A stretch of 54,641 nucleotides of DNA, taken from an uncultured Blautia sp. Lineage in GTDB: Bacteria; Bacillota; Clostridia; Lachnospirales; Lachnospiraceae. The first letter of the stretch is position 1; each line of letters opens with the position of its first letter. The DNA lies in the NCBI GenBank assembly GCA_900553515.1, contig USDN01000014.1, forward strand, positions 1 to 54,641, given 5' to 3'. The notes beneath the pieces are model-generated. The model worked only from the letters and a program-made list of their open reading frames with translations, ran no database searches and was not told the origin of the DNA. The translations under genes and the position numbers were made by a program. Of the stretch, positions 15,786 through 24,186 are shown piece after piece.

Positions 15786-16305
15786 TATATACCCAGTTTT
15801 CTTTACGAGGCTTTGTATGAGGATATTCACCTTCCGTATATCCAAGGACACAATGTCCGATTCCCTCATAATCGCCCTCGATCCCTAATGATTTCAGGAT
15901 TTCCTTTCCCCCCGGAAGCTGAAACTCCTCCTTTGCCCGGTGGATCCAGCAGCTTCCGATCCCAAGGGAATGGGCGGCCAGCATAAGATTTCCCATAACA
16001 AGACTTCCATCATACAGGTAAGTTGGCGCAGTCTTATCTGCAAGAACGATCAGAACAGCAGGCGCTCCATAAAAAGGGTCTGAATCTGTGCCCATAATCT
16101 CCCCGTTCAGTCTGGAAAGCTTCCTGATCAGTTCTCTGTTTGTAATCTTGATAATAACAGGGGACTGACGGTTTCTTCCTGTTGCCGCCCAGGTTCCGGC
16201 TTCCACGATCTGATCGAGGATCTCTTCCGGAATCGGATCCGGCTTAAATTCACGCACACTTCTTCTTGTCTGCATCAGTTCCAGTGTTTTGTTTAATTCG
16301 CTCAT
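15775..16305 (-). CDS. Nitroreductase-family FMN oxidoreductase
   Basis: A 176-residue flavin reductase of the nitroreductase fold. It opens with MQTRRSVREF, the FMN-phosphate-binding Arg cluster, then AGTWAATGRNRQSP, and ends with the GYTEGEYPHTKPRK loop. The GIGSCWIHRA segment is typical of family members of this size. Likely reduces quinones, nitro groups or related acceptors with NAD(P)H; substrate unknown. ATG follows ATGGAGG. Monocistronic, converging with the Cys-rich small gene. Confidence 0.88.
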   Translation of the reverse strand: MSELNKTLELMQTRRSVREFKPDPIPEEILDQIVEAGTWAATGRNRQSPVIIKITNRELIRKLSRLNGEIMGTDSDPFYGAPAVLIVLADKTAPTYLYDGSLVMGNLMLAAHSLGIGSCWIHRAKEEFQLPGGKEILKSLGIEGDYEGIGHCVLGYTEGEYPHTKPRKENWVYTIK

Positions 16306-16378
16306 GATAATACCTCCATATGATTTATTGTAATAGCTCCTGCAGCGATCTCACGCTTTTCGGAAGTTATTTCACTGT

Positions 16379-17131
16379 TTACTCAGACCGGCGGGGCTTC
16401 AGATCCAGAAAAAACTCACTGAAATAAGGGCTCAAAAGCTCTGTGACCTTATCTCTTTTTTCAATCATCTCCGCCATCTGTTCCTCCGGGATCTGGATTC
16501 TTGCCGCTCCGTGAAACAATCGGACGCGAAAATCCCGAAAACCGATCCCCTTCAATTCTTCTTCTGCTTTTTCAATTGTCTCCAGCATCTCCCCCTGAAG
16601 TATCGTTCCTGTTGGTATCCGGGTTGCCAGGCAGGCATAGGAAGGTTTGTCCCAGGTAAAAAGACCTTCTTCCCGGGAAAGTCTCCGGATCTCTTTTTTG
16701 GTAAATCCACAGTCTCTAAGGGGGGAAAGAACCTCCAGTTCATGAGCAGCGCGCATTCCCGGTCTGTCGGAAACATCATCTGATGCATTGCTTCCATCCA
16801 GCAAAAACCTATAGCCATCTTTCAAAGCTCTTTCCTTTAAAACAGAAAACAATGTTTTTTTGCAGTAATAGCATCTGTTTGCAGGATTGGAAGAAATCTC
16901 CTCATCTCCTAAAATATCATGCTCCACCACGATAAGCTCTTTTCCAAGCTCTTTTGTCAGACGTCGGGCATCCTCCAGTTCAAAAGCAGGCTGAAATACT
17001 GTTTTTATGAAATAAGGCTGTATGTCAGCGCCATATTTTACTGACATTGCAAGAAGGAAAGCAGAATCAACGCCGCCGGAAAATCCAAGAGCGGCTCTGG
17101 GATGCTGTAAAAAAAATTCTTTTAAATTCAT
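16379..17131 (-). CDS. larE: LarE-type sulfur transferase / PP-loop ATPase
   Basis: A 250-residue PP-loop ATPase. In the lactate racemase pathway LarE activates the nicotinic acid-derived NPN precursor and inserts sulfur. The PP-loop is SGGVDS (18-23); DGSNASDD and PSYACLATRIP are LarE landmarks. Cysteines C87 and C90 (NRCYYC) with C167 match the three-cysteine pattern of LarE proteins that bind a [4Fe-4S] cluster and act catalytically, unlike the L. plantarum single-Cys sacrificial type. larA, larB and larC are not in this window, so another nickel-pincer enzyme or a distant locus may be served. Start overlaps the helicase stop by four bases (ATGA). Confidence 0.88.
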   Translation of the reverse strand: MNLKEFFLQHPRAALGFSGGVDSAFLLAMSVKYGADIQPYFIKTVFQPAFELEDARRLTKELGKELIVVEHDILGDEEISSNPANRCYYCKKTLFSVLKERALKDGYRFLLDGSNASDDVSDRPGMRAAHELEVLSPLRDCGFTKKEIRRLSREEGLFTWDKPSYACLATRIPTGTILQGEMLETIEKAEEELKGIGFRDFRVRLFHGAARIQIPEEQMAEMIEKRDKVTELLSPYFSEFFLDLKPRRSE

Positions 17132-20100
17132 ATTGTTTTCTCCTGTATGAAATCAAACAAACTTAACTGTCTGCAGGTTTCCATATTTTTCTGTTTTCCG
17201 GTCTTTTCTCTTTCAGCGTCCTCCTCCGGAATCTCTTCCAGAAACGCAGACGGTTCTTCTGCAAAGGTCAGGATCAGTTCTTCTCTTGCCCGGGTCATCC
17301 CCACATAAAACAAACGTCGTTCCTCTTCCACATCCGCGAGAGCATCTTCTCTTTCCAGCGGAAGCTCTCCCTTTTCCATTCCAAAAAGAATCACCACAGG
17401 AAATTCCAGTCCCTTGGAGGCATGAAGAGTCATGAGAGACACTGCGTCTCCATGATAGCTTTTTCCTCCGCATCTCTTTAAATCTCCCTCTTCTCCCAGA
17501 AGAAGGGCATCCAGGAACTCTCTAGTACTGTTATAAAAAATCGCCATATCTGCCAGCATCTGCATATTTTTTTCTTCTGTCAGATTCAGATCCTCTATCC
17601 ATTCCTGCATGAGCTTTTTGGGTTTTGTACGGTTCCATTTCTTCTCGTATCTGCCTGCCATTTCCTCGTAAATACCTGATGAAATCCGGCTGTCTTCCAG
17701 ATTCCACAGCTTTTTCACAGCCTCTTCTCTGCAGGCAGGATGATCCGGTTCTGCCAGAGAACAGAAAAAACTGATGGTTCCCTGAACAAGAGGGCTCTCT
17801 AAAAACCCTTCTCTTCCCCTCACCACATAGGGAATCCCTTCCTTTTGGAAACATTTTTCCAGCAGACGCGCCTGATGATGGGTTCTGTACAAAACTGCAA
17901 TATCACGGAAGCTTCTCTGTCCTGCTTTTCCCTTTTGTGCAAAATAATCCTGCGCTTCCAGCATATCCATACCGCCTGTCAGACGGTTTATTTCTTTTGC
18001 CGCAAAAACTGCTTCTGCACCTTTGGAAGAGGCTTCCACGATCCGCAGAGGAACGCCCTCTTCTTTCCAGGGCTTCAGTTTACGCTCTATACCCGGATTA
18101 TTGCCGATCACTGCCAGAGCGCCCCTGAGGATGTGTCCGGTACTCCGATAATTATTTTCCAGAGAAATCATTCTGGTTTCCGGATATTCTTCCTTCATTT
18201 TCATAAAACAGCCGGAATCAGATCCACGGAAGCCATAAATAGACTGATCCGGATCTCCTATCACAAAAAGCTCTTTTCCATTTTTATTCCACTCCCGGAT
18301 CAGCTCATACTGTATTGAACTGATATCCTGAAATTCATCTACCATAAGATACGAAAACTTCCGCTCCCAGGACTGCTTTTTCCTGCTCCCATGGTTTTCT
18401 CTGCATATTTTTATGGTTTCTGTTAAAAGATCATCAAAATCATACAGCCCCTGGCTGTGCAAACGCTCCTGATAGGACTGGAGCAGCTGCGGGATCAGTT
18501 CCGCCTGTCCTGATACTGCCCCGGTTTTTGCCAGAGAAATTTTATTCAAAAGCTGCGCAGGAGTAAGCGACAATCCATACTCTCCACACAATTCCTTTGC
18601 GATTTCTGTCAGAACAGAGGTATCGGCCAGAAAAATTTTCCGTCCCTGTTTTTTCAGAAAATCCAGACAGATGGAATGAAAGGTTCCAATTTGCATACGG
18701 CTGATATTCCGTCTGGAACCAGCCTGCAGCGTCAGACGTTCTTTTAATTCCCTCGCAGCCTGATTGGTAAAGGTTACGGCTGTGATCTCTCCCGGACCTA
18801 CATTTCTCTGTTCCAGAAGATAAAGGATCCGTGCGATCAGTGTTTTTGTTTTCCCTGTTCCGGGACCTGCCGCCACAGCGATCCTGCGGTCTATGGTCTC
18901 TGCCGCCTGCCTTTGTTTTTCATTCAGCTCTTGCTTTTTCCCGGTTTCTTTATCTTCTTCCTGCTGTTTCTCATTCTGATCCGGACGTTGACCGGAAAGT
19001 ACCCTGTCCTTTCTGTTCTTTTCTTCCTGATGCATTTCCTCTTCGCTGAAAAAAGACATCTGCCCGTTTGGATTTTCGATCTCATCCTGTTCAAAAAGAC
19101 GGATCACCCCATATTCTCCGTCAAATCCCGGGGTTCTTTTTACCTGCCCGGCTCTTAGTCTCCGTATCCCCTCTGCGACCATATATCCGGCCTCTTTCCG
19201 GATTTCTTCCACCGGTATTTCCCGAAGGATTTCAAATTCCGGTCCCAGTTTATGAAGCATGGTCTCATACTGCTCCTGTACTTTTTTACTGGCAGGTGTT
19301 TTTCCTGTGGAGGCTGCAATAACTTCAGGCAGAGGAACCATGTATTCAAATGGCTTTTTATTTTTTCTTTCCCTGCCGTCCTTACGGTCAGAAAGCTGCA
19401 TCACTCTGTGATCCACGCCAATCGTGATCTTCTTTCCACAGATCGGGCAGATTCCTCCATATGCTTCAGATTCTTCCGGACTCAGACAGAGATGACATTT
19501 TCTGTGTCCGTCAAAATGGTATTTTCCCTCTTCCGGGAAGAATTCAATGGTTCCTTCCAGCCCATTTCCTTCCTGAATTGCCTGATATAATCCCTGATAA
19601 CTCAAATCTATATCCAGAAGGTTTGCTTCCCTGCCTAATTTAGCCGGGGAGTGCGCGTCTGAATTGGAGATCAGCTGGTACCGATCCAAAGCCGAAAGCT
19701 TCCAGTTCATCAAAGGATCTGAAGAAAGTCCTGTTTCTACCGCATGGATATACGGAGTCAGATCCTCAAAGCATTCCTCCACTGTGTCAAAACCGGAAAA
19801 TGCCCCAAACATGGAAAAATGTGGGGTCCAGATGTGCGCCGGGATCAGGATACCCCGGGGACACAGCTCCAGCATAATCTCCAGTAAATCATGGCTGTCA
19901 AGACCAAGGATCGGTCTTCCGTCAGAATGAATATTTCCTATGATTTCCAGTTTTTTGGAAAGCTTTTCCGCATCCTCCAGACTGGGAAGAAGAATCACAT
20001 TATGAACCTTTCTTACTTTACCGTTTTTCTTATAAATAGAGCTGATCTCACCGGAAAGTACAAATCTCGGAGAGCTGTTTTTATATTCTCCGCTCTCTTC

Positions 20101-20316
20101 CAGCACAGCCTCCTCTTTTAAGCAATACAGTCCGTCTTCTGCAGGAATCAGCTTTTCTTTCAGCTCCTCCCTCCATTGCGGATGGGTAAAATCTCCTGTA
20201 CCTAAAATGGATATTCCCTTTTTTCTTGCCCATAAATCCAGATATTCCGGTGTTCCCTGTTTACTGGTAGCGCGGGAATACCGGGAATGAATATGTAAGT
20301 CTGCAATTCCCTTCAT
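17128..20316 (-). CDS. Endonuclease Q-like PHP nuclease fused to UvrD/PcrA helicase
   Basis: A 1062-residue fusion; start at the ATG at 20316 behind AGGGAG. Residues 1-~420 form an EndoQ-like domain: PHP motifs HIHSR, GTGDFTHP, LDSHD, PAHIWTPHFS and SNSDAHS, plus a four-Cys zinc site (C274, C277, C290, C293). In archaea and Bacillus, EndoQ nicks DNA 5' of deaminated bases. Residues ~465-1040 are a complete SF1A helicase: AAGPGTGKT (~482-490), VTFTNQAARE, DEFQD, GDPDQSIYGFRGS, NNYRST, TLHASKGLEFP and RRLFYVGMTRARE. QMSFF (419-423) and QLSLF (1050-1054) resemble sliding-clamp binding motifs. Coupled to larE by an ATGA overlap. A plausible one-piece excision repair engine (inference). Confidence 0.9.
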   Translation of the reverse strand: MKGIADLHIHSRYSRATSKQGTPEYLDLWARKKGISILGTGDFTHPQWREELKEKLIPAEDGLYCLKEEAVLEESGEYKNSSPRFVLSGEISSIYKKNGKVRKVHNVILLPSLEDAEKLSKKLEIIGNIHSDGRPILGLDSHDLLEIMLELCPRGILIPAHIWTPHFSMFGAFSGFDTVEECFEDLTPYIHAVETGLSSDPLMNWKLSALDRYQLISNSDAHSPAKLGREANLLDIDLSYQGLYQAIQEGNGLEGTIEFFPEEGKYHFDGHRKCHLCLSPEESEAYGGICPICGKKITIGVDHRVMQLSDRKDGRERKNKKPFEYMVPLPEVIAASTGKTPASKKVQEQYETMLHKLGPEFEILREIPVEEIRKEAGYMVAEGIRRLRAGQVKRTPGFDGEYGVIRLFEQDEIENPNGQMSFFSEEEMHQEEKNRKDRVLSGQRPDQNEKQQEEDKETGKKQELNEKQRQAAETIDRRIAVAAGPGTGKTKTLIARILYLLEQRNVGPGEITAVTFTNQAARELKERLTLQAGSRRNISRMQIGTFHSICLDFLKKQGRKIFLADTSVLTEIAKELCGEYGLSLTPAQLLNKISLAKTGAVSGQAELIPQLLQSYQERLHSQGLYDFDDLLTETIKICRENHGSRKKQSWERKFSYLMVDEFQDISSIQYELIREWNKNGKELFVIGDPDQSIYGFRGSDSGCFMKMKEEYPETRMISLENNYRSTGHILRGALAVIGNNPGIERKLKPWKEEGVPLRIVEASSKGAEAVFAAKEINRLTGGMDMLEAQDYFAQKGKAGQRSFRDIAVLYRTHHQARLLEKCFQKEGIPYVVRGREGFLESPLVQGTISFFCSLAEPDHPACREEAVKKLWNLEDSRISSGIYEEMAGRYEKKWNRTKPKKLMQEWIEDLNLTEEKNMQMLADMAIFYNSTREFLDALLLGEEGDLKRCGGKSYHGDAVSLMTLHASKGLEFPVVILFGMEKGELPLEREDALADVEEERRLFYVGMTRAREELILTFAEEPSAFLEEIPEEDAEREKTGKQKNMETCRQLSLFDFIQEKTI

Positions 20317-20349
20317 TTTATTCTCCCTGTAACCAAATTTTCTGTGAAA

Positions 20350-20378
20350 ATTATAACACTTTTGGTTATGAATGTGAA
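20350..20378 (-). promoter_or_regulatory. Promoter of the EndoQ-UvrD/larE operon
   Basis: Minus strand TTCACA (20373-20378), 17 bases, TATAAT (20350-20355), 34 bases before the start. The rest of the 20317-20536 gap shows no gene. Confidence 0.7.
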
Positions 20379-20536
20379 CTGTCAGAACCATAAATCCAGA
20401 TACTGGAATCCCTTTCTATACAAAATCTCATGCCGCCATATTTTAATAAGGAATTTTTCTCCTTTGCCAGTTCAGATAGTTACACTAAAAAACCATCTGC
20501 TGCAAACTGGGATTTTTATAGAATCGTTCACCTGAT

Positions 20537-21232
20537 TTAAAGAATGTTTTCTATTTCCCTTAAGGATGATACGTTATAATTTACTTTCATTCCGCATGGA
20601 ATATTTTTTTTATCAGGATTGTAGAAACATGTCTGCATTCCAAATTGAATTCCTCCTAACATATCAGATGACAGAGAATCCCCTATTATCATAATCTCAT
20701 CAGGCTGAATTTTCTGTTCTGTTTTTGAATTCAAACGATTTATACAAGTATTAAAAAATTTCTTAGAAGGTTTTGAACTGCCGATTTCTTCTGAAATAAA
20801 CAAATCTGAAAAATATAGCAGCAGCCCGCTTATTTTAAGTCTGTTCACTTGCTGCATATAGGGACCGTTACTGGCAACACATAGAATATATTTACTGTAT
20901 AAATATTTCACCAATTCCATTGCACCGTTTTCGAGAATCGCACTTTCAAACAAACACTCTCGGAAGTATTTTTCAAAAGCTTCTCCATCAGCTGATATCC
21001 CTAAATATTCAAATATCATATTCCAGCGTTTTTTCTGCAATTCTTCAAAGTCTAATTCCCCTTTTTCAATTAACTGCCACAAGTCGGTATTTATTTGATT
21101 AAAAACAGAGAACATTCCATCTTCATATGTTCCTATTTCAAATTTTTCAAATCCGCTTTTCATGGATTCTTTAACACATCCATCAAAACTTAACAGAGTA
21201 TTATCAATGTCGAATAAAATAACCTTTAACAT
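20537..21232 (-). CDS. YjjG-family HAD nucleotidase
   Basis: A 231-residue HAD hydrolase. Motif I is FDIDNTLL (7-14), motif II VASNGP, motif III with SSKPSKKFF and motif IV IGDSLSSDMLGG. The helical cap and TLWxLIEKGE-like segment fit YjjG, a 5'-nucleotidase that removes non-canonical pyrimidine nucleotides (house cleaning). The gene is visibly more AT-rich in its wobble positions than leuS or the helicase beside it, which may reflect transfer. The ribosome site is weak (GGGTG). Substrate assignment is by family only. Confidence 0.8.
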   Translation of the reverse strand: MLKVILFDIDNTLLSFDGCVKESMKSGFEKFEIGTYEDGMFSVFNQINTDLWQLIEKGELDFEELQKKRWNMIFEYLGISADGEAFEKYFRECLFESAILENGAMELVKYLYSKYILCVASNGPYMQQVNRLKISGLLLYFSDLFISEEIGSSKPSKKFFNTCINRLNSKTEQKIQPDEIMIIGDSLSSDMLGGIQFGMQTCFYNPDKKNIPCGMKVNYNVSSLREIENIL

Positions 21233-21300
21233 ATATAAGCACCCATTCCATCTTTTTACGTCCTGACAGCAACAACTGAGCCCCTGCTTTCCTGTTACAC

Positions 21301-21338
21301 AAAAAATGACGCAGACAATATCTCTACTGGCTGCGTCA
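21301..21338 (-). terminator. leuS terminator
   Basis: Minus strand TGACGCAG / CTGCGTCA (21331-21338 and 21307-21314) followed by TTTTTT. Confidence 0.85.
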
Positions 21339-21434
21339 TTCCTCTAATATATTCTTGAAATATTTCCAAGCACTCTCTTATGGAACATCAGCAGTTACAT
21401 AAGCATGTACTCTGTTGCAAGAATTTCTTCTCAA

Positions 21435-23843
21435 TTATTTCTGCACAATATTTATAATCTTCTTCGGAACATAAATCTCTTTGATGATCGTTCCTGTCAG
21501 CTTATCTGCAACCACCTCTTTTGCTTTTGCAAGGGCAGTTTCTTTGTCCGCATCCACCGGAAGAGCTACCACACCTCTGGTCTTGCCGTTGATCTGAACA
21601 GCGATCTCAATGGTATTCTCCACCGTTTTAGCTTCGTCATACTCCGGCCATGGCTGCTGATATACATAGCCTTCATAGCCGCAGATATTCCAGATCTCCT
21701 CTGTGATATGAGGTGCTACCGGATTCAGAAGAAGCAGGAAGGTACGGTATTCGCCTTTTGTGATGCTTCCCTTTTTGGCAAAGTCATTGAGAAGTGTCAT
21801 CAAAGCTGCAATCGCAGTGTTGTATTTCAGGTTCTCAAAGTCATTGCTTACTTTTTTGATGGTCTGGTGCATCTTTGTTTCCATATCACTGCTGAAGCCG
21901 TCACCTTCTGTAAGGATATCCTGCAGTTTCCATACACGCTCCAGGAAACGACGACAGCCTTTTACGCCGTTTTCTGACCAGGATGCACTAAGGTCAAAAG
22001 CGCCAATGAACATTTCATAGGTACGAAGGGTATCTGCACCGTAATCATTAACGATATCGTCCGGATTTACTACGTTTCCGCGAGATTTTGACATTTTCTC
22101 GCCGTTCTCGCCAAGAATCATGCCGTGAGAGGTACGCTTCTGGTATGGTTCCGGGCATGGCACTGCCTTATTATCGTACAGGAATTTGTGCCAGAAACGG
22201 GAATACAGAAGATGGAGGGTTGTATGCTCCATTCCGCCGTTGTACCAGTCAACCGGCAGCCAGTAATTAAGAGCCTCCTGGCTGGCAAGAGCTTCTGTAT
22301 TATGCGGATCTGTATAGCGAAGAAAATACCAGGAAGAACCAGCCCACTGAGGCATAGTATCTGTCTCACGTTTAGCAGGTCCGCCGCAGCATGGGCAGGT
22401 GGTATTTACCCAGTCAGTCATAGCAGCCAGAGGGGATTCTCCGTTGTCCGTAGGCATGTAGCTCTCCACATCCGGAAGTTCCAGCGGAAGCTCGCTTTCC
22501 GGAAGCGCTACATAACCGCACTTGTCGCAGTGTACGATCGGGATCGGCTCTCCCCAGTAACGCTGACGGGAAAATACCCAGTCTCTCAGCTTGTAATTGG
22601 TCTTTCCTGTTCCAAGCTTCTTCTCTTCCAGCCACTCAATGATCTTTTTCTTTGCATCGGCAACTTCCAGACCATCCAGAAATCCGGAATTGACCATCTT
22701 ACCTGTAGCAACGTCTGTAAATGCTTCTTCCTGTACGTTCGCGCCGCCTGCAACTACCTCAATGATCGGCATATTGAATTTCTTTGCAAACTCCCAGTCA
22801 CGGGTATCATGAGCCGGAACAGCCATAATCGCGCCGGTACCATAGCTCATCAGTACATAATCAGAAACCCAGATCGGAATTTCCTTTCCGTTTACCGGAT
22901 TTACGGCACGAATACCGTCAATCTGTACACCGGTCTTTTCTTTTGCAAGCTCAGAACGCTCAAAATCAGACTTTCTTGCAGCCTGCTCCTGATATTCGTG
23001 AACAGCATCCAGATTTTTGATCTCGTCTTTATATTTCTCCAGCATTGGATGTTCCGGAGAAACTACCATATAAGTTGCCCCAAAAAGAGTATCTGGTCTG
23101 GTTGTATAAACAGTCAGCTTGTCTTCTTTTCCGGCAATGGCAAAGTCAACCTCTGCTCCCTGACTTTTTCCGATCCAGTTTTTCTGGGAAACCTTTACAC
23201 GTTCAATATAATCTACGCCATCAAGACCTTCCAGAAGCTTTTCTGCATAGTCTGTGATCTTCAGCATCCACTGGCTTTTTACTTTACGGACAACCGGCGC
23301 TCCGCAGCGCTCACAGACACCGTTTACTACTTCCTCATTGGCAAGTCCTACCTTACAGGAGGTACACCAGTTGATAGGCATTTCTGTTTTATAAGCAAGA
23401 CCGGCATTAAACAGCTTCAGGAAGATCCACTGGGTCCATTTGTAGTATTCCGGATCTGTGGTGTTTACTTCTCTGTCCCAGTCAAAGGAATACCCCAGAG
23501 AATGGAGCTGCTCTTTAAATCTCTTTACATTATTTGCTGTAACGATCTTTGGATGGATCTTATTCTTGATGGCATAGTTTTCTGTCGGAAGACCAAAAGC
23601 ATCCCATCCCATGGGATAAAGCACATTGTAGCCCTGCATTCTTCTTTTTCTTGCAACAATGTCCAGCGCTGTGTACGGTCTGGGATGTCCTACATGAAGT
23701 CCCTGTCCTGACGGATACGGAAACTCTACCAGAGCATAATATTTCGGCTTGCTGTAATCGTCTGTTGCGGCAAAAGCTTTATTATCATCCCAGATCTTCT
23801 GCCACTTTTTTTCGATTACCTTATGATTGTAAGGTACTGACAT
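21435..23843 (-). CDS. leuS: Leucyl-tRNA synthetase
   Basis: Class Ia synthetase, 802 residues, standard bacterial length. HIGH motif HVGH at 50-53 (GLHVGHPRPY), zinc-type inserts CTSC...CERC and CDKC...CPCC, the CP1 editing domain in the middle (TTRPDTLFGATYM, YGTGAIMAVPAHD), the WAGSSWYF motif and KMSKS (EKMSKSRGN). C-terminal anticodon domain complete (ends NIVQK). Start ATG 23843 behind AAGGAGG. Preceded by a leucine T-box that controls it. Confidence 0.97.
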   Translation of the reverse strand: MSVPYNHKVIEKKWQKIWDDNKAFAATDDYSKPKYYALVEFPYPSGQGLHVGHPRPYTALDIVARKRRMQGYNVLYPMGWDAFGLPTENYAIKNKIHPKIVTANNVKRFKEQLHSLGYSFDWDREVNTTDPEYYKWTQWIFLKLFNAGLAYKTEMPINWCTSCKVGLANEEVVNGVCERCGAPVVRKVKSQWMLKITDYAEKLLEGLDGVDYIERVKVSQKNWIGKSQGAEVDFAIAGKEDKLTVYTTRPDTLFGATYMVVSPEHPMLEKYKDEIKNLDAVHEYQEQAARKSDFERSELAKEKTGVQIDGIRAVNPVNGKEIPIWVSDYVLMSYGTGAIMAVPAHDTRDWEFAKKFNMPIIEVVAGGANVQEEAFTDVATGKMVNSGFLDGLEVADAKKKIIEWLEEKKLGTGKTNYKLRDWVFSRQRYWGEPIPIVHCDKCGYVALPESELPLELPDVESYMPTDNGESPLAAMTDWVNTTCPCCGGPAKRETDTMPQWAGSSWYFLRYTDPHNTEALASQEALNYWLPVDWYNGGMEHTTLHLLYSRFWHKFLYDNKAVPCPEPYQKRTSHGMILGENGEKMSKSRGNVVNPDDIVNDYGADTLRTYEMFIGAFDLSASWSENGVKGCRRFLERVWKLQDILTEGDGFSSDMETKMHQTIKKVSNDFENLKYNTAIAALMTLLNDFAKKGSITKGEYRTFLLLLNPVAPHITEEIWNICGYEGYVYQQPWPEYDEAKTVENTIEIAVQINGKTRGVVALPVDADKETALAKAKEVVADKLTGTIIKEIYVPKKIINIVQK

Positions 23844-23901
23844 ATTTTTTCCTCCTTATACCAGATAACAAAGCGGACAAGTCCACTTTGAACTTCATAA
23901 A

Positions 23902-24150
23902 TAAAAAAGCCCTTTTTCTCTGTATTTAGAGACGAAGGGCTAAATTCCGTGGTACCACTCTAATTCATCGGACACCTGTTCCGATGCACTCATTGAATCT
24001 GTAACGGGATTTCCCGTCCAAAGCTACTGTTCTTTCACTTTGGCAACTCCAAGGCGAGTTCAGAAACGTCCTTTCCTGCCTCGCACCAGACGGCAGGTCT
24101 CTGAAAAAGGATAAATTTTCTTACTGCTCCTCTTCTTCGTCTTTGTTCCT
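23902..24150 (-). promoter_or_regulatory. T-box riboswitch controlling leuS (leucine specifier)
   Basis: Core AGAGTGGTACCACGG at 23947-23961 (minus strand). The specifier loop reads GAACTCGCC with the Leu codon CTC at 24056-24058. Terminator AGCCCTT / AAGGGCT at 23908-23941 followed by TTTTT. A consensus promoter lies directly upstream. Senses uncharged tRNA-Leu. Confidence 0.95.
23903..23941 (-). terminator. Conditional terminator of the leuS T-box
   Basis: Stem AGCCCTT / AAGGGCT with inner pairing TCTCT / AGAGA, then a T-run (bases 23903-23908 on the plus strand are A). Confidence 0.85.
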
Positions 24151-24154
24151 AATA

Positions 24155-24183
24155 ATTCTAACCATTCCCAGAAGGTTTGTCAA
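24155..24183 (-). promoter_or_regulatory. Promoter of the leuS T-box transcript
   Basis: Minus strand TTGACA (24178-24183), 17 bases, TAGAAT (24155-24160). The -35 lies three bases from the stop of the upstream AraC gene. Confidence 0.9.
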
Positions 24184-24186
24184 GGA

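Noticed and set aside
22125..23711. A 528-codon open frame on the plus strand opposite leuS
   Set aside because: It is antisense to a perfectly conserved leuS, has no ribosome site and low-complexity composition; leuS codon bias keeps the opposite frame open.
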